Shown here in pieces: positions 1-8,205 of a DNA stretch of 64,000 nucleotides (position 1 is the stretch's first letter; each line of letters starts with the position of its first letter). Origin of the DNA: Myxococcales bacterium (lineage in GTDB: Bacteria; Myxococcota_A; UBA796; GCA-2862545); the NCBI GenBank assembly GCA_019634415.1, contig JAHQVJ010000013.1, forward strand, positions 62,001 to 126,000. The letters run 5' to 3'. Both the position numbers and the translations under genes were made by a program. The notes under the pieces are model-generated. The model ran no database searches. It worked only from the letters and a program-made list of their open reading frames with translations, and had not been told where the DNA came from.

Positions 1-1608
1 GTGGCGGTGTCCCTGACGGGCAGCGACTCGTTGGTGCACGCGCTGCATCGCCTGGGAGCAGCCGATGTCGCGTGGGATCTGGCGATGCAGTTCTCCATCG
101 GGCAGCTGCAGGAGGGCACGCGGCCCAGAGATCTGTTCTCGCTACAGACCGACGTGCTCGACGGGATGCGTCGACTGCTCCACGATCCGACCCATGGACG
201 GACCCCGCCGCTACCCGCGGACGGGCGCGCCTCGCATCGAGTGTTCCGACCAGGGATCGCCGATGCCCCGCGGATGTGGTCCTCGCACCCCCCCAACCAC
301 GAGCGCGAGCACAGCGCGAAGGCCACCTACCTGCCGTCGAACCTGGACGAGCGGGCAGCGTGGGTCCTGTTCGAGGACTCCGCGGGGCGTCGGGAGGCCG
401 TGACCTCCGACCTGTTCGAGATGCTGCTCGAGGCGGAGCTGCCCCCGGTGGGGGAGGACGATGTCGTGCACGCGGCTCTTCGCACGCAGTTCACTCGACC
501 GCACCAGCAGCCGCGGTATCGCGGAGCCTGGTTCGGTCGCGAGGTCACCCGTCACGCGGCAGACGCCCGTGAGCTGCTGGATGCCGAGATCGAGGCGGGG
601 CGGTCTGTGGTGATCGAGGCGCTGGACCGGCTGTACCCGCCAACGCTGCGACAGCTGATGGAGCGTCTCGGAGAGCTCGGAACAGAGAAGGCGGCGCTGG
701 AGGGGCTGGCGGAGGGATTCCTGGAGGCTCCCGGGGGCGTGATCCGGTTCCGTGGCCGAGAGGTCCACCGACGAGAGCTGAGGGGGCTGATCGCCGAGGT
801 GGGTGCCGATCTGGTGCACAGCGAGGCCCAGCTGCAGGCACACGATCGCCAGGTGAGGACCGCCCACTGCGCTGCGGCTCGGCTGGTGGGGAACGGCTGG
901 GAGTCCTACCTGCGAGCGCTGATCCGCATGCTCCACTTCGCGGAGCACTCCGCCGCCGACGCCATCGATGCCTTGGATCACCTGAACAATCGCGTGATGG
1001 CATCGCTTGCGGATCGCAACGTGTCTCGGCGGGAGCGCCGCCTGATCCTGCAGGCAGCGCTGCAGGTGCACGAGACGAACCACGGGGTGTACGGGCGCAG
1101 CGCAGGGGTGCGACTGAACGCAGAGTTGGCGGAGGCGCTGAAGACGGAGTCCTTCGCGGCGCTGTACGAGGAGGCGTACTCCCTGCCGCCACCGTCGCCC
1201 GAGTACCTGGCGGAGTGGTTGGAGACGGTGCAGGGCTGGACCCAGGCCGGCGTGGGTCCGCTGCGGGCGCTCGCTGGCAAGGCGCTGGATGCCCTGGTGG
1301 ATGCCGAGGCCCACGTGGAGCGCTGTCTGCGGGAGGGGACCGAGCCCGGGCCCGCTCCGGAGCCACCCACCGTGCCGCGGACCTACCCGCGGCTGGTGCA
1401 GGGGCAGGAGCGACCTCGCGTGGAGCGACTCACCTGGTGGGATCGCTTCGTGATGGCGGATGGCGTGGTGGCGGGCACGGCGCGGCTGCTGGTGGCCCTG
1501 GCGATCCTGCTGCCTGCGATCTACCTGAGCACGATGGGCAGCAGCGTGGGCATGATGGAGGAGCTCGAGGGTCTGGGGCAGTGGATCGAGCGGTGGATGG
1601 CTCCGTGA
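1..1608 (+). CDS. C-terminal part of a large M48-type metallopeptidase (5' end outside window)
   Basis: The reading frame is open from the first base, and the GTG there is probably internal, so the true start likely lies upstream. The opening 'AVSLTGSDSLVHALHRL' and the later 'SSHPPNHEREHSAKATY ... DERAAWVLFEDS' match my recollection of the region after the zinc-protease domain in long myxobacterial M48 membrane peptidases. No HExxH is present here; it would lie upstream. Most of the rest is helical. Near the C-terminus a hydrophobic segment (VAGTARLLVALAILLPAIYL, about residues 490-510) is a likely membrane anchor. The stop overlaps the next start as GTGA, suggesting coupled translation with the GNAT gene. 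Family assignment comes from pattern memory only. Confidence 0.6.
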   Translation: MAVSLTGSDSLVHALHRLGAADVAWDLAMQFSIGQLQEGTRPRDLFSLQTDVLDGMRRLLHDPTHGRTPPLPADGRASHRVFRPGIADAPRMWSSHPPNHEREHSAKATYLPSNLDERAAWVLFEDSAGRREAVTSDLFEMLLEAELPPVGEDDVVHAALRTQFTRPHQQPRYRGAWFGREVTRHAADARELLDAEIEAGRSVVIEALDRLYPPTLRQLMERLGELGTEKAALEGLAEGFLEAPGGVIRFRGREVHRRELRGLIAEVGADLVHSEAQLQAHDRQVRTAHCAAARLVGNGWESYLRALIRMLHFAEHSAADAIDALDHLNNRVMASLADRNVSRRERRLILQAALQVHETNHGVYGRSAGVRLNAELAEALKTESFAALYEEAYSLPPPSPEYLAEWLETVQGWTQAGVGPLRALAGKALDALVDAEAHVERCLREGTEPGPAPEPPTVPRTYPRLVQGQERPRVERLTWWDRFVMADGVVAGTARLLVALAILLPAIYLSTMGSSVGMMEELEGLGQWIERWMAP

Positions 1609-2486
1609 GGCTGCAGCTGGCCCACGTTCCTGGGTTCGTGCGGCTGGCGGTCCCGGACGCCGACGAAGCCACGATCCAGGGCGCCCTGCAGCAGGCGCAG
1701 GATCCGGCCTGGCGTGCGCTGCGCGCGGTGGAGGTGACCGACGACGGTGCGGTGCGCGCGGCGGCCTGGGTGAGGCCGGTCGGACACCGGTACTACATGC
1801 TGCGGGGGCCGCGGGTGGCCGAAGGCCAGCCCCTGGGCAAGGAAGCGGCGGAGCTGGTGGCGTCCTGCGTGCAGGGGGCGCACGAGCAGGGGGCGCGCCT
1901 CGTGGAGGCTCGCGTGGTGGACGCGGCCGCCACGCCGCAGCTCGCCGAGGTCTACGAGGCTGCTGGGGGGCAGCGGCAGGCGGGGCGCATCGAGTTCCGC
2001 ACCCCCATGGGGCGACTGCCGTCGGAGGCGGGCAGCCCGATGGCGTGGCGAGCGGCCACGTCGCTCACGGAGGCAGCGACGGTGTTCGGGCGCGTGGTTC
2101 GCGGAGCCCTCGACGGCGTGGAGCGCCAGGGGGCTCCCATCGAGGTGCTACGGAGCTACCTCGGCGATCCGGACATGGTCCGCGATCTGGCCGCGTGTGC
2201 GCACATCGGCAGCCACCGAGGGCGAGCGGTGGCCTTCGTGTGCGCCCAGACGCACCTGCGCTCGAGCTGGTGCACCATCACCTACCTGGGGCTCGTGCCC
2301 GAGGTGCGCGGCACCGGCCTGGGGCACTGGGTGCACAAGCACGGGATCGCCATGCTGCGGGCACAGGGGGGCCAGCTCTACCACGGCGGCACCGGCCTCG
2401 ACAATGCACCGATGCGGGCGTGCTTCGCGCGTCAGCGGTGCAAGGAGTACCGGCGCTTCGCCGTGTGGCACTGGCTCAGCGATTGA
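1605..2486 (+). CDS. GNAT-family acetyltransferase
   Basis: A 293-residue protein. I chose GTG 1605 because it overlaps the upstream stop as GTGA; GTG 1593 is also in frame, and the longer listed ORF is an extension with no support. The C-terminal third has a GNAT acetyl-CoA site: a beta4-like strand (CTITYLGLVPEV), then 'VRGTGLG' fitting the (R/Q)xxGx(G/A) pyrophosphate loop, then a helix and 'NAPMRACFARQRCKEYRRF'. The N-terminal half may be a diverged second GNAT-like domain. The acceptor cannot be told. It is probably co-expressed with the upstream peptidase and converges with the E3 gene, sharing 11 bp at the 3' ends. Confidence 0.65.
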   Translation: MRLQLAHVPGFVRLAVPDADEATIQGALQQAQDPAWRALRAVEVTDDGAVRAAAWVRPVGHRYYMLRGPRVAEGQPLGKEAAELVASCVQGAHEQGARLVEARVVDAAATPQLAEVYEAAGGQRQAGRIEFRTPMGRLPSEAGSPMAWRAATSLTEAATVFGRVVRGALDGVERQGAPIEVLRSYLGDPDMVRDLAACAHIGSHRGRAVAFVCAQTHLRSSWCTITYLGLVPEVRGTGLGHWVHKHGIAMLRAQGGQLYHGGTGLDNAPMRACFARQRCKEYRRFAVWHWLSD

Positions 2487-3873
2487 CGACGTGGATCGCC
2501 TCGCCCAGGGCTGCCTTGGTGGCCTCCATCACCGCCTCGCCCAAGGTGGGGTGCGGGTGGATGGTGAGCCCCACGTCCAGGGCCTCCGCCGACATCTCGA
2601 TGGCCAGTCCCGCCTCGCTGATGATGTCGGAGGCGTGGTGACCCACGATGGTGACGCCCAGGAGCAGCTTGGTCTCGGCGTGGATGAGCACCTTCACGAA
2701 GCCCTCGGTGGCGTTGTTCGCGATGGCCTTGCCGATGGCTGCGAAGGGCACCTTGCCCACCTTGTAGGGGATGCCCTGCTCCTTTGCCTCGGGCTCCGTC
2801 AGCCCGGCCGTGGCCACCTCGGGCTCGGTGAACACCACCGCCGGCACGGTGCGCGCGTCGTACTGCACGTTCTTGCCAGCGATCACCTCGGCCACGATCT
2901 CGCCCTCGTGGGTCGCCTTGTGGGCCAGCATGGGGTTGCCCACCAGATCGCCGATGGCGTAGATGCCGGGCACGCTGGTGCGCATGCGCTCGTCGGCCTT
3001 CACGAAGGGCCCGTCCATCTCGATGCCCACGGTCTCGAGTCCGATCCCCTGGGTGTTGGGGCGCCGTCCCACGGTGACGAGCACGTAGTCGCAGGGAAGG
3101 TCCACGGCGCCATCGGGGCCCTCGACCTTCACCACGATGCCCTCGCTGGCTTGCTCCCAGCCCAGCGCACGGGTCTTCAGCATGGACTTCACGCCGTCCT
3201 TCTTCATGCGGCGGGACAGCACCTTGACCACGTCGGGGTCGAAGCCCGGCAGCAGCTGATCCATCATCTCCACCACCGTGACCTCGGTGCCCAGGCGGGC
3301 ATACACGCCGCCCATCTCCAGGCCGATGTAGCCGCCGCCGATCACCACGAGGCGCTTCGGCACCTCCTGCAGGGCCAGCGCCTTGGTGGAGTCGAGGACG
3401 GGCGGGTCGGAGAACGAGAAGCCCGGGATCTCGATGGGGGAAGAGCCCGTGGCCAGCACGATGCTGTCGGCCGTCATCCGACGGGTGCCCTCGGACGACG
3501 TGATCTCCACCTCGTTGCGAGACACGAGCGTGGCCGTGCCCTCCACCATGGTGACGCCGTTGGCCTTGAGCAGGTGGCGCACGCCGCCCGTGAGCTTGTC
3601 CACCACGGACTGCTTCCAGGCCTGCAGCCGCTCCATGTTCACCGACACCTCACCCGAGATGTCGAAGCCCATGGACTCGGCGTGCTTCATCTCCTGGTAC
3701 GTGTTCGACGCACCGATCAGGGCCTTCGATGGGATGCACCCGACGTTCAGGCACACTCCGCCCCAGTACTCCTTCTCGATCACCGTGGTCTCGATGCCGA
3801 GCTGGCCGAGGCGGATGGCGCAGGGATAGCCGCCGGGGCCCGCCCCGATCACGATGGCCTTGGTGTGACTCAC
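2476..3873 (-). CDS. lpdA: dihydrolipoyl dehydrogenase (E3)
   Basis: FAD-dependent E3 of a 2-oxoacid dehydrogenase complex (465 residues): it reoxidises dihydrolipoamide on E2 and passes electrons to NAD+. Visible features are the FAD loop GAGPGG (about residue 10), the redox disulfide GGVCLNVGCIPSK (C41/C46), the second nucleotide loop VIGGGYIGLEMGG, the FAD segment YAIGDLVGNPMLAHKA, and the C-terminal active-site HPHPTLGE. I placed the start at GTG 3873, which forms a GTGA overlap with the E1alpha-like gene and begins right before the Rossmann strand; the ORF-track extension to 4353 is out-of-frame reading of the upstream gene. All catalytic residues are present, so this enzyme should be active. 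Confidence 0.95.
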   Translation of the reverse strand: MSHTKAIVIGAGPGGYPCAIRLGQLGIETTVIEKEYWGGVCLNVGCIPSKALIGASNTYQEMKHAESMGFDISGEVSVNMERLQAWKQSVVDKLTGGVRHLLKANGVTMVEGTATLVSRNEVEITSSEGTRRMTADSIVLATGSSPIEIPGFSFSDPPVLDSTKALALQEVPKRLVVIGGGYIGLEMGGVYARLGTEVTVVEMMDQLLPGFDPDVVKVLSRRMKKDGVKSMLKTRALGWEQASEGIVVKVEGPDGAVDLPCDYVLVTVGRRPNTQGIGLETVGIEMDGPFVKADERMRTSVPGIYAIGDLVGNPMLAHKATHEGEIVAEVIAGKNVQYDARTVPAVVFTEPEVATAGLTEPEAKEQGIPYKVGKVPFAAIGKAIANNATEGFVKVLIHAETKLLLGVTIVGHHASDIISEAGLAIEMSAEALDVGLTIHPHPTLGEAVMEATKAALGEAIHVVNR

Positions 3874-4496
3874 GCGTCCTCCGTGCCCACGCCTGGAAGC
3901 TGGGCTTCGATGAGAGCTGGGCCCCCCGACTTGCGGGCGGCACGCACGGCCCGCTGCACCGCCTTGGCATCTGAGCCGTCGACGGTGGAGGCCTTGATCC
4001 CGAAGCTCTTGGCGAGCTTGGCGGGGGTGGTGGCGAGCTGGGGGCCGAGGGGGGCCGGTCCGTCGAGGGGGTGGGCGGCCACCACGAACACGACGGGGGC
4101 GGCCAGTAGTGCGGCCAGGTTCAGGGCCTCGTGCAGCGCGCCGTCGCTCGCGCTGCCGATCCCCAGGTGCACCACGGTGGTGCGGCTGCGATCGGCGACG
4201 GCGAGGCCCACGGCCGTGAGCGCCCGTAGGGGGCCCGGCGTGGCGGGAGGGCAGACGCGGTAGGGCTTGGCGCCCACGAACCCGTCCACGAGCCTCTGCA
4301 CGGGCACGTCTCGCACGATCGCACCGGCGCGCTCGCGCAGGCCCGGTACCCACCAGTCCTGTGGGTCGATGGCGGCCACGGTGCCCGCGACCACCGGCAA
4401 GAGCTCGCCGATGGGCAGATGGAAGGGGCCGGCGCCGGCAGCCGCCAGGGCCTCGTCCGCTTCGCGGATCCGGGTCGCAGCCTGGTTGGGGGTCAC
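3870..4496 (-). CDS. shortened E1alpha-like subunit with degenerate thiamine-diphosphate site
   Basis: A 208-residue protein resembling 2-oxoacid dehydrogenase E1alpha but much shorter than the usual 320-370. 'DWWVPGLRERAGAIVRDVPV' matches the N-terminal 'PGYREHG..L.RG' region. 'GIGSASDGALHEALNLAAL' matches the ThDP motif 'GDGATSEGxFHEALNxA'. Two key points differ: the Mg2+-binding Asp of GDG is Ile here (GIG), and the NN that ends the motif is replaced by AAH. The C-terminal 'tyR.gHS..D' region is missing; the protein ends soon after 'PALIEAQLPG'. The GTG start overlaps the E2 stop (GTGA), and the stop overlaps the E3 start. Seen: loss of motif residues. Inferred: it may be inactive, structural, or use another chemistry. 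Confidence 0.7.
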   Translation of the reverse strand: MTPNQAATRIREADEALAAAGAGPFHLPIGELLPVVAGTVAAIDPQDWWVPGLRERAGAIVRDVPVQRLVDGFVGAKPYRVCPPATPGPLRALTAVGLAVADRSRTTVVHLGIGSASDGALHEALNLAALLAAPVVFVVAAHPLDGPAPLGPQLATTPAKLAKSFGIKASTVDGSDAKAVQRAVRAARKSGGPALIEAQLPGVGTEDA

Positions 4497-5776
4497 CGCA
4501 GCTCCATGAGCAGAGTCTCGGGGTTTTCGAGGACTTCCTTGAGGGCTGCCACGAACCTCGCGCCCACGGCTCCGTCGATCACTCGGTGATCGAAGCTCGG
4601 CGACAGGTACATCATGGGGCGCACCACGATCTCGCCGTCTCGGACCACCGCCTGCTCACGAATGGCGTTCACCCCGAGGATCGCCACCTGGGGAACGTTG
4701 AGGATGGGGGTGGCCAGCACGCCGCCGATGGCGCCCACGCTGGTCATGGTGAAGGTGCCGCCGCGCAGCTCGTCGAGCTTGGCCTTGCCCTGGCGGGTGC
4801 GCTCGGTGAGGTCGGTCATCTCTGCCGCGATGTGCAGGATCGACTTCTGCTCCACGTTGCGGATGACGGGCACGTACAGCCCGTTGGGCGTATCGGTGCT
4901 GATGCCGATGTTGTGGTCGCCTTTGACCACCAGCTCGAAGGTCTCCTCGTCCATCACGGCGTTGATGTTGGGGAACTGGTGCAGCACCAGGCTGACGGCC
5001 TTCATGATGATGGGGATGTAGGTCACCCGGATGCCGCGCGGGGCGGCGGCGGTCTTGATCCGGGTGCGCAGGGCCACGAGCTCGGTGCAGTCCACCTCTT
5101 CGACGTAGGTGAAGTGGGCGGCGGTGCGCTTCGACTTCGTCATCTGGTCGGCGATGGCCCGTCGCACACCCAGGATCTTCACCCGCTCCTCGGTGCCGCT
5201 GGTGGGCGTGTGCACCTGGGGCAGGGCCGGGGGCAGGAACGGCGTCGGGCTCGCTGCGGTGGGGGCAGGAGCGGGGGTGGTCCCGTGCGAGGCCAGATCG
5301 TCGCGCGTGACCCGACCGCCGCGGCCGGTTCCGGCCACCGTGTGGATGTCGATCCCCATCTCGCGCGCCTCTCGACGCACGGCGGGCGTGGCCTTGGTGG
5401 GGCCGTCCGTGGGCGGGCTCGCGACGGGGGTGGGCGCGGGCCGAGGGGGAGGGGTCGCGGCCCCGCTGGCGCCGTTGGTCAGCGGCTGAGTGGGCGGATC
5501 CTCTGCGGGTGCGCTCGCGGAGGCATCCGCGCCGTCGGCGTCGGTGTCGAGCTCCACCAGTGGCTCGTGCACCTTGATGATGTCGCCCGGCGCGCCGTGC
5601 AGCTTGATCACGCGGCCCGCCTTGGGGCTCGAGATCTCGAGCTGAGCCTTGTCGGTGGTGATCTCGCACAGGGGCTGATCGACCTGAACGTAGTCGCCCT
5701 CGCGCACGTTCCACGAGACCACCTCGGCCTCGACCACCCCTTCGCCGACCTCGGGCAGCTCGAACACGAACGACAT
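4493..5776 (-). CDS. dihydrolipoamide acyltransferase (E2)
   Basis: A 427-residue E2 core protein. Domain order: one lipoyl domain (about residues 1-78) with the lipoylated Lys in 'EITTDKAQLEISSP'; a Pro/Ala/Thr-rich linker; a peripheral-subunit-binding domain (ATPAVRREAREMGIDI...GGRVTRDDL); a second linker; and the acyltransferase domain ending in the catalytic DHRVIDG motif. The sequence does not settle which acyl group is carried (pyruvate, branched-chain or other); the one-lipoyl layout and the separate E1alpha/E1beta genes suggest a PDH/BCDH type. A good ribosome site (AGGAG, 6 nt) precedes ATG 5776. Lipoyl synthase lies about 1.5 kb away. Unlike the E1 subunits, it keeps all hallmark residues. 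Confidence 0.92.
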   Translation of the reverse strand: MSFVFELPEVGEGVVEAEVVSWNVREGDYVQVDQPLCEITTDKAQLEISSPKAGRVIKLHGAPGDIIKVHEPLVELDTDADGADASASAPAEDPPTQPLTNGASGAATPPPRPAPTPVASPPTDGPTKATPAVRREAREMGIDIHTVAGTGRGGRVTRDDLASHGTTPAPAPTAASPTPFLPPALPQVHTPTSGTEERVKILGVRRAIADQMTKSKRTAAHFTYVEEVDCTELVALRTRIKTAAAPRGIRVTYIPIIMKAVSLVLHQFPNINAVMDEETFELVVKGDHNIGISTDTPNGLYVPVIRNVEQKSILHIAAEMTDLTERTRQGKAKLDELRGGTFTMTSVGAIGGVLATPILNVPQVAILGVNAIREQAVVRDGEIVVRPMMYLSPSFDHRVIDGAVGARFVAALKEVLENPETLLMELR

Positions 5777-5790
5777 CGGATGCTCCTGAA

Positions 5791-6669
5791 TCAGTAGGAA
5801 ACGGCGCTACGCGCCGCGGAAGCCACCTGCTCCTGGGAGGCCGTCGCCTGCCCGAGGGGGGCTTCGAGGTAGAGAAACGCCTCTTCGAGGCTTGCCTGCC
5901 GCACGTGGCGGGCCAGGCTGTCGTCCTGGGGATGCACCACCACCAAGCGGCCGGTGCGACGCACGCGTGCTCCCAGGGTCGCGACGTCGAGGGGAGCGAG
6001 GCTCACCAGGTCCAGGACGTCGGCTTGCACGCCCTCGCGGTCCAAGGCGTCGGCGGCGAGCTGGGCGGCCTGAACGCCTGCGCCCCAGGCGGCCAGCGTG
6101 ACGTGGCGGCCCTCCCGTAGCACCCGTGCGGTGGGTGCCTCGGGCTCGGTGCCCACGGGGCCTCGGGTGCGCTGCAGGCTGCGGGGCTCCAGGATCACGG
6201 TGGGGCCGCGCGATCGCAGCGCGGTTCGCAGTAGGCCGGCCGCCATGCGCGGGCTCGAGGGGCAGACCACCGCCACGCCGGGCAGGTCTCCCACGAAGCG
6301 ACCCACGGGCTGGTCGATCCCCGGGGCCTGTGTGCCGTAGGGGAGGCGCACCACGAGGGGCACGTCGAACTCGCCGCGCTGCGCCAGGGTGCCGGCGTGG
6401 GCCAGGGGGCCGACGATCCGGGGCAGCGATGCGGTTCCCGACAGCGACACCACGGGGCGCTTGCCTCCCATGGCCATGCCGATCGCCATGCCCACCACGC
6501 CACGGTCGGCGACGGGAACGGCCACGATCCGATCGGAGAAGCGCTCGGCCCACTCGGCCGTGGGATCACCGGGGCGCCCCGCGGTCTCGGACACGAACAT
6601 CACGGAAGGCCCTGCCTCGAGGGCTGCAACCAGCGCCTCGTGAACCGCCTGAGTCAAGGTGTGGGACAC
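5791..6669 (-). CDS. diverged E1beta-like subunit of a 2-oxoacid dehydrogenase
   Basis: A 292-residue protein, first in the cluster and 14 bp before E2. It follows the transketolase-like E1beta plan: an N-terminal Pyr domain with 'GVVGMAIGMAMGGKRPVVSL', then 'DVPLVVRLPYGTQAPGIDQPVGRF', 'PGVAVVCPSSPRMAAGLL', and a C-terminal transketolase-C domain ('VTLAAWGAGVQAAQLAADAL...DLVSLAPLD'). Family members have TPISExGxxG, where the Glu contacts the thiamine aminopyrimidine; here the stretch reads PVADRGVVG, so Glu appears to be Asp. The family's 'GGVF..T.GL' and 'qHSqs' segments are also altered. The start is GTG 6669 with only a weak ribosome site. With the equally altered E1alpha-like partner, the pair may have a changed or lost decarboxylase function. 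Confidence 0.75.
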   Translation of the reverse strand: MSHTLTQAVHEALVAALEAGPSVMFVSETAGRPGDPTAEWAERFSDRIVAVPVADRGVVGMAIGMAMGGKRPVVSLSGTASLPRIVGPLAHAGTLAQRGEFDVPLVVRLPYGTQAPGIDQPVGRFVGDLPGVAVVCPSSPRMAAGLLRTALRSRGPTVILEPRSLQRTRGPVGTEPEAPTARVLREGRHVTLAAWGAGVQAAQLAADALDREGVQADVLDLVSLAPLDVATLGARVRRTGRLVVVHPQDDSLARHVRQASLEEAFLYLEAPLGQATASQEQVASAARSAVSY

Positions 6670-6744
6670 ATCACCACCAGGTTGGGAGCGGTCTGTAACT
6701 GCCGGCGGTTGACGAGGCGCGTGAAGGTGTGCACCTCCGTCGCC

Positions 6745-7272
6745 ATGCGACCTCGACTATGGCTCTTGGCTGCCCTGGTAATCGGGTCGATCCTGGTCTA
6801 TCTCCACAGTCCCGGCGTGCGCCTCGGCCTTCCCTTCGGGGGTGGGATTCAGCTGGTGTTGGCGGCGGACGTCGATGCTGCCGTTGTGCTGGAGGTGGAG
6901 GAGGACGTGGCCTATCTGAACGAGATCTTCCGCCAGGAGGGCGAGGGCCGTGTGGCGCGCCAGCCCTTCGCCATGGCTCTCGACCTCGTCATGGAGGCGC
7001 CGGCGAGCGAGGCGGTGGCGCTGCTCGACGACCGGATCGGGTCCTACGTGCACACGGCGTCGGTGGGGAAGGTCCACCGCTTCGTGCTGTCGCCACCGCG
7101 GCGTGAGGCCATCGCAGATCGTATCGGAGCCCGGCTCGTCGAGATGGTCGACAGACGCGCCGCGGAGCGGGTTCCGAGCTGTCCCCTTCGGATCGAGCGC
7201 TTCGGTGATCATCTCGTGTTGGTGGAGTGGGTGGCGACGCCGCAGCACTCGAATTGGGGCGACTGTCAGTGA
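6745..7272 (+). CDS. small membrane-anchored protein resembling the SecD N-terminal region
   Basis: About 175 residues. An N-terminal membrane segment (RLWLLAALVIGSILVYL) is followed by 'RLGLPFGGGIQLVLAADVD', which closely resembles the SecD opening 'LGLDLQGGxHLVLxVD'. The later 'REAIADRIGARLVEMVDRRAAERVPSCPLRIERFGDHLVLVEW' is reminiscent of the SecD P1 segment before 'VVQLPG'. The six-helix RND channel is entirely absent. Possible starts are ATG 6745 (used) and GTG 6727, which has a GAGG 7 nt upstream. It reads away from the dehydrogenase cluster and converges with lipA 4 bp away. It could be a standalone P1-like periplasmic protein or a relic of secD; function unknown. Confidence 0.5.
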   Translation: MRPRLWLLAALVIGSILVYLHSPGVRLGLPFGGGIQLVLAADVDAAVVLEVEEDVAYLNEIFRQEGEGRVARQPFAMALDLVMEAPASEAVALLDDRIGSYVHTASVGKVHRFVLSPPRREAIADRIGARLVEMVDRRAAERVPSCPLRIERFGDHLVLVEWVATPQHSNWGDCQ

Positions 7273-7276
7273 GCAG

Positions 7277-8173
7277 TCAGCCCTCGGTGGGTTCGGCCTG
7301 CTCGTCCAGCGCGCGGCGGATGAAGAACTCGCCCGCCTTGTACGACGAGCGCACCAGCGGACCGCTCGCCACGTAGCGGTAGCCCATCTCCAACCCCATC
7401 TGCTCGTACGCAGCGAACTGATCGGGGTGCACGAATGCCTCCACCGCCAGGTGCTTGGGGGTGGGCTGCAGGTACTGGCCGATGGTCAGGAAGTCCACGC
7501 CGACGTCGCGCAGATCCTGCATGGCCTGCCGCATCTCGTCTTCGGTCTCGCCCAGGCCCACCATCAGCGAGCTCTTGGTGAACCGGTTCGGATCCATGCG
7601 CTTGGCGTTGCGCAGCACCTCGAGGGTGGTCTCGTAGCTGGCCTTGCGGTCGCGCACGGGATGGGTGAGCCGCTTCACGGTCTCCTGGTTGTGGGCCACC
7701 ACGTCGGGCTCGGCCATCATGAGGGTGAGCAAGCTCCCCACGTCGCCGCCGAAGTCGGGGATGAGCACCTCCACCTTGGTCTTCGGCGAGGCGGTGCGGG
7801 TCTGTCGGATCACCGCTGCGAAGTGGCTCGCGCCTCCGTCGGGCAGATCGTCGCGATCCACGCTGGTGATCACCACGTAGTCGAGATCCATCTCCCGGAT
7901 GGCCTCGGCCACGTGCAGGGGCTCGTCGGCGTCCAGCGCACCGGGGTACTTCGCGGTCTTGACCGCACAGAAGCGGCAGCCGCGGGTGCAGGTGTCGCCC
8001 ATCACCATGAAGGTGGCGGTGCCGCCTCCCCAGCACTCCCCGATGTTGGGGCAGCGCGCCTCCTCGCACACGGTGGACAGACGCAGCTCGCGCGCTCGCT
8101 TGCGGATCGCGTGGTAGCGCTCCGAGCCGGGCATGCGGACCTTGAGCCAAGGGGGCTTCGGGGAACGGGTCAA
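7277..8173 (-). CDS. lipA: lipoyl synthase
   Basis: Radical SAM enzyme (298 residues) that inserts two sulfurs into octanoyl groups on E2/GcvH lipoyl domains. Both cluster motifs are present: the auxiliary [4Fe-4S] CEEARCPNIGEC (C36, C41, C47) and the radical SAM CTRGCRFC (C62, C66, C69). The conserved C-terminal RSSY is in 'GPLVRSSYKAGEF'. The start appears to be TTG 8173, with GGAGG 5 nt upstream; no better ATG/GTG is near. Its position near E2 and E3 fits maturation of the E2 lipoyl domain. The downstream end lies 4 bp from the SecD-like gene. No lipB is visible in the window. Confidence 0.96.
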   Translation of the reverse strand: MTRSPKPPWLKVRMPGSERYHAIRKRARELRLSTVCEEARCPNIGECWGGGTATFMVMGDTCTRGCRFCAVKTAKYPGALDADEPLHVAEAIREMDLDYVVITSVDRDDLPDGGASHFAAVIRQTRTASPKTKVEVLIPDFGGDVGSLLTLMMAEPDVVAHNQETVKRLTHPVRDRKASYETTLEVLRNAKRMDPNRFTKSSLMVGLGETEDEMRQAMQDLRDVGVDFLTIGQYLQPTPKHLAVEAFVHPDQFAAYEQMGLEMGYRYVASGPLVRSSYKAGEFFIRRALDEQAEPTEG

Positions 8174-8205
8174 CGTGACCTCCGGGCGAGCGTCGTAACC
8201 TGCGG

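Noticed and set aside
2476-4353. 625-aa version of the E3 gene
   Set aside because: The first 160 residues are the E1alpha-like gene read in the wrong frame; the E3 fold starts at GTG 3873, which overlaps the upstream stop.
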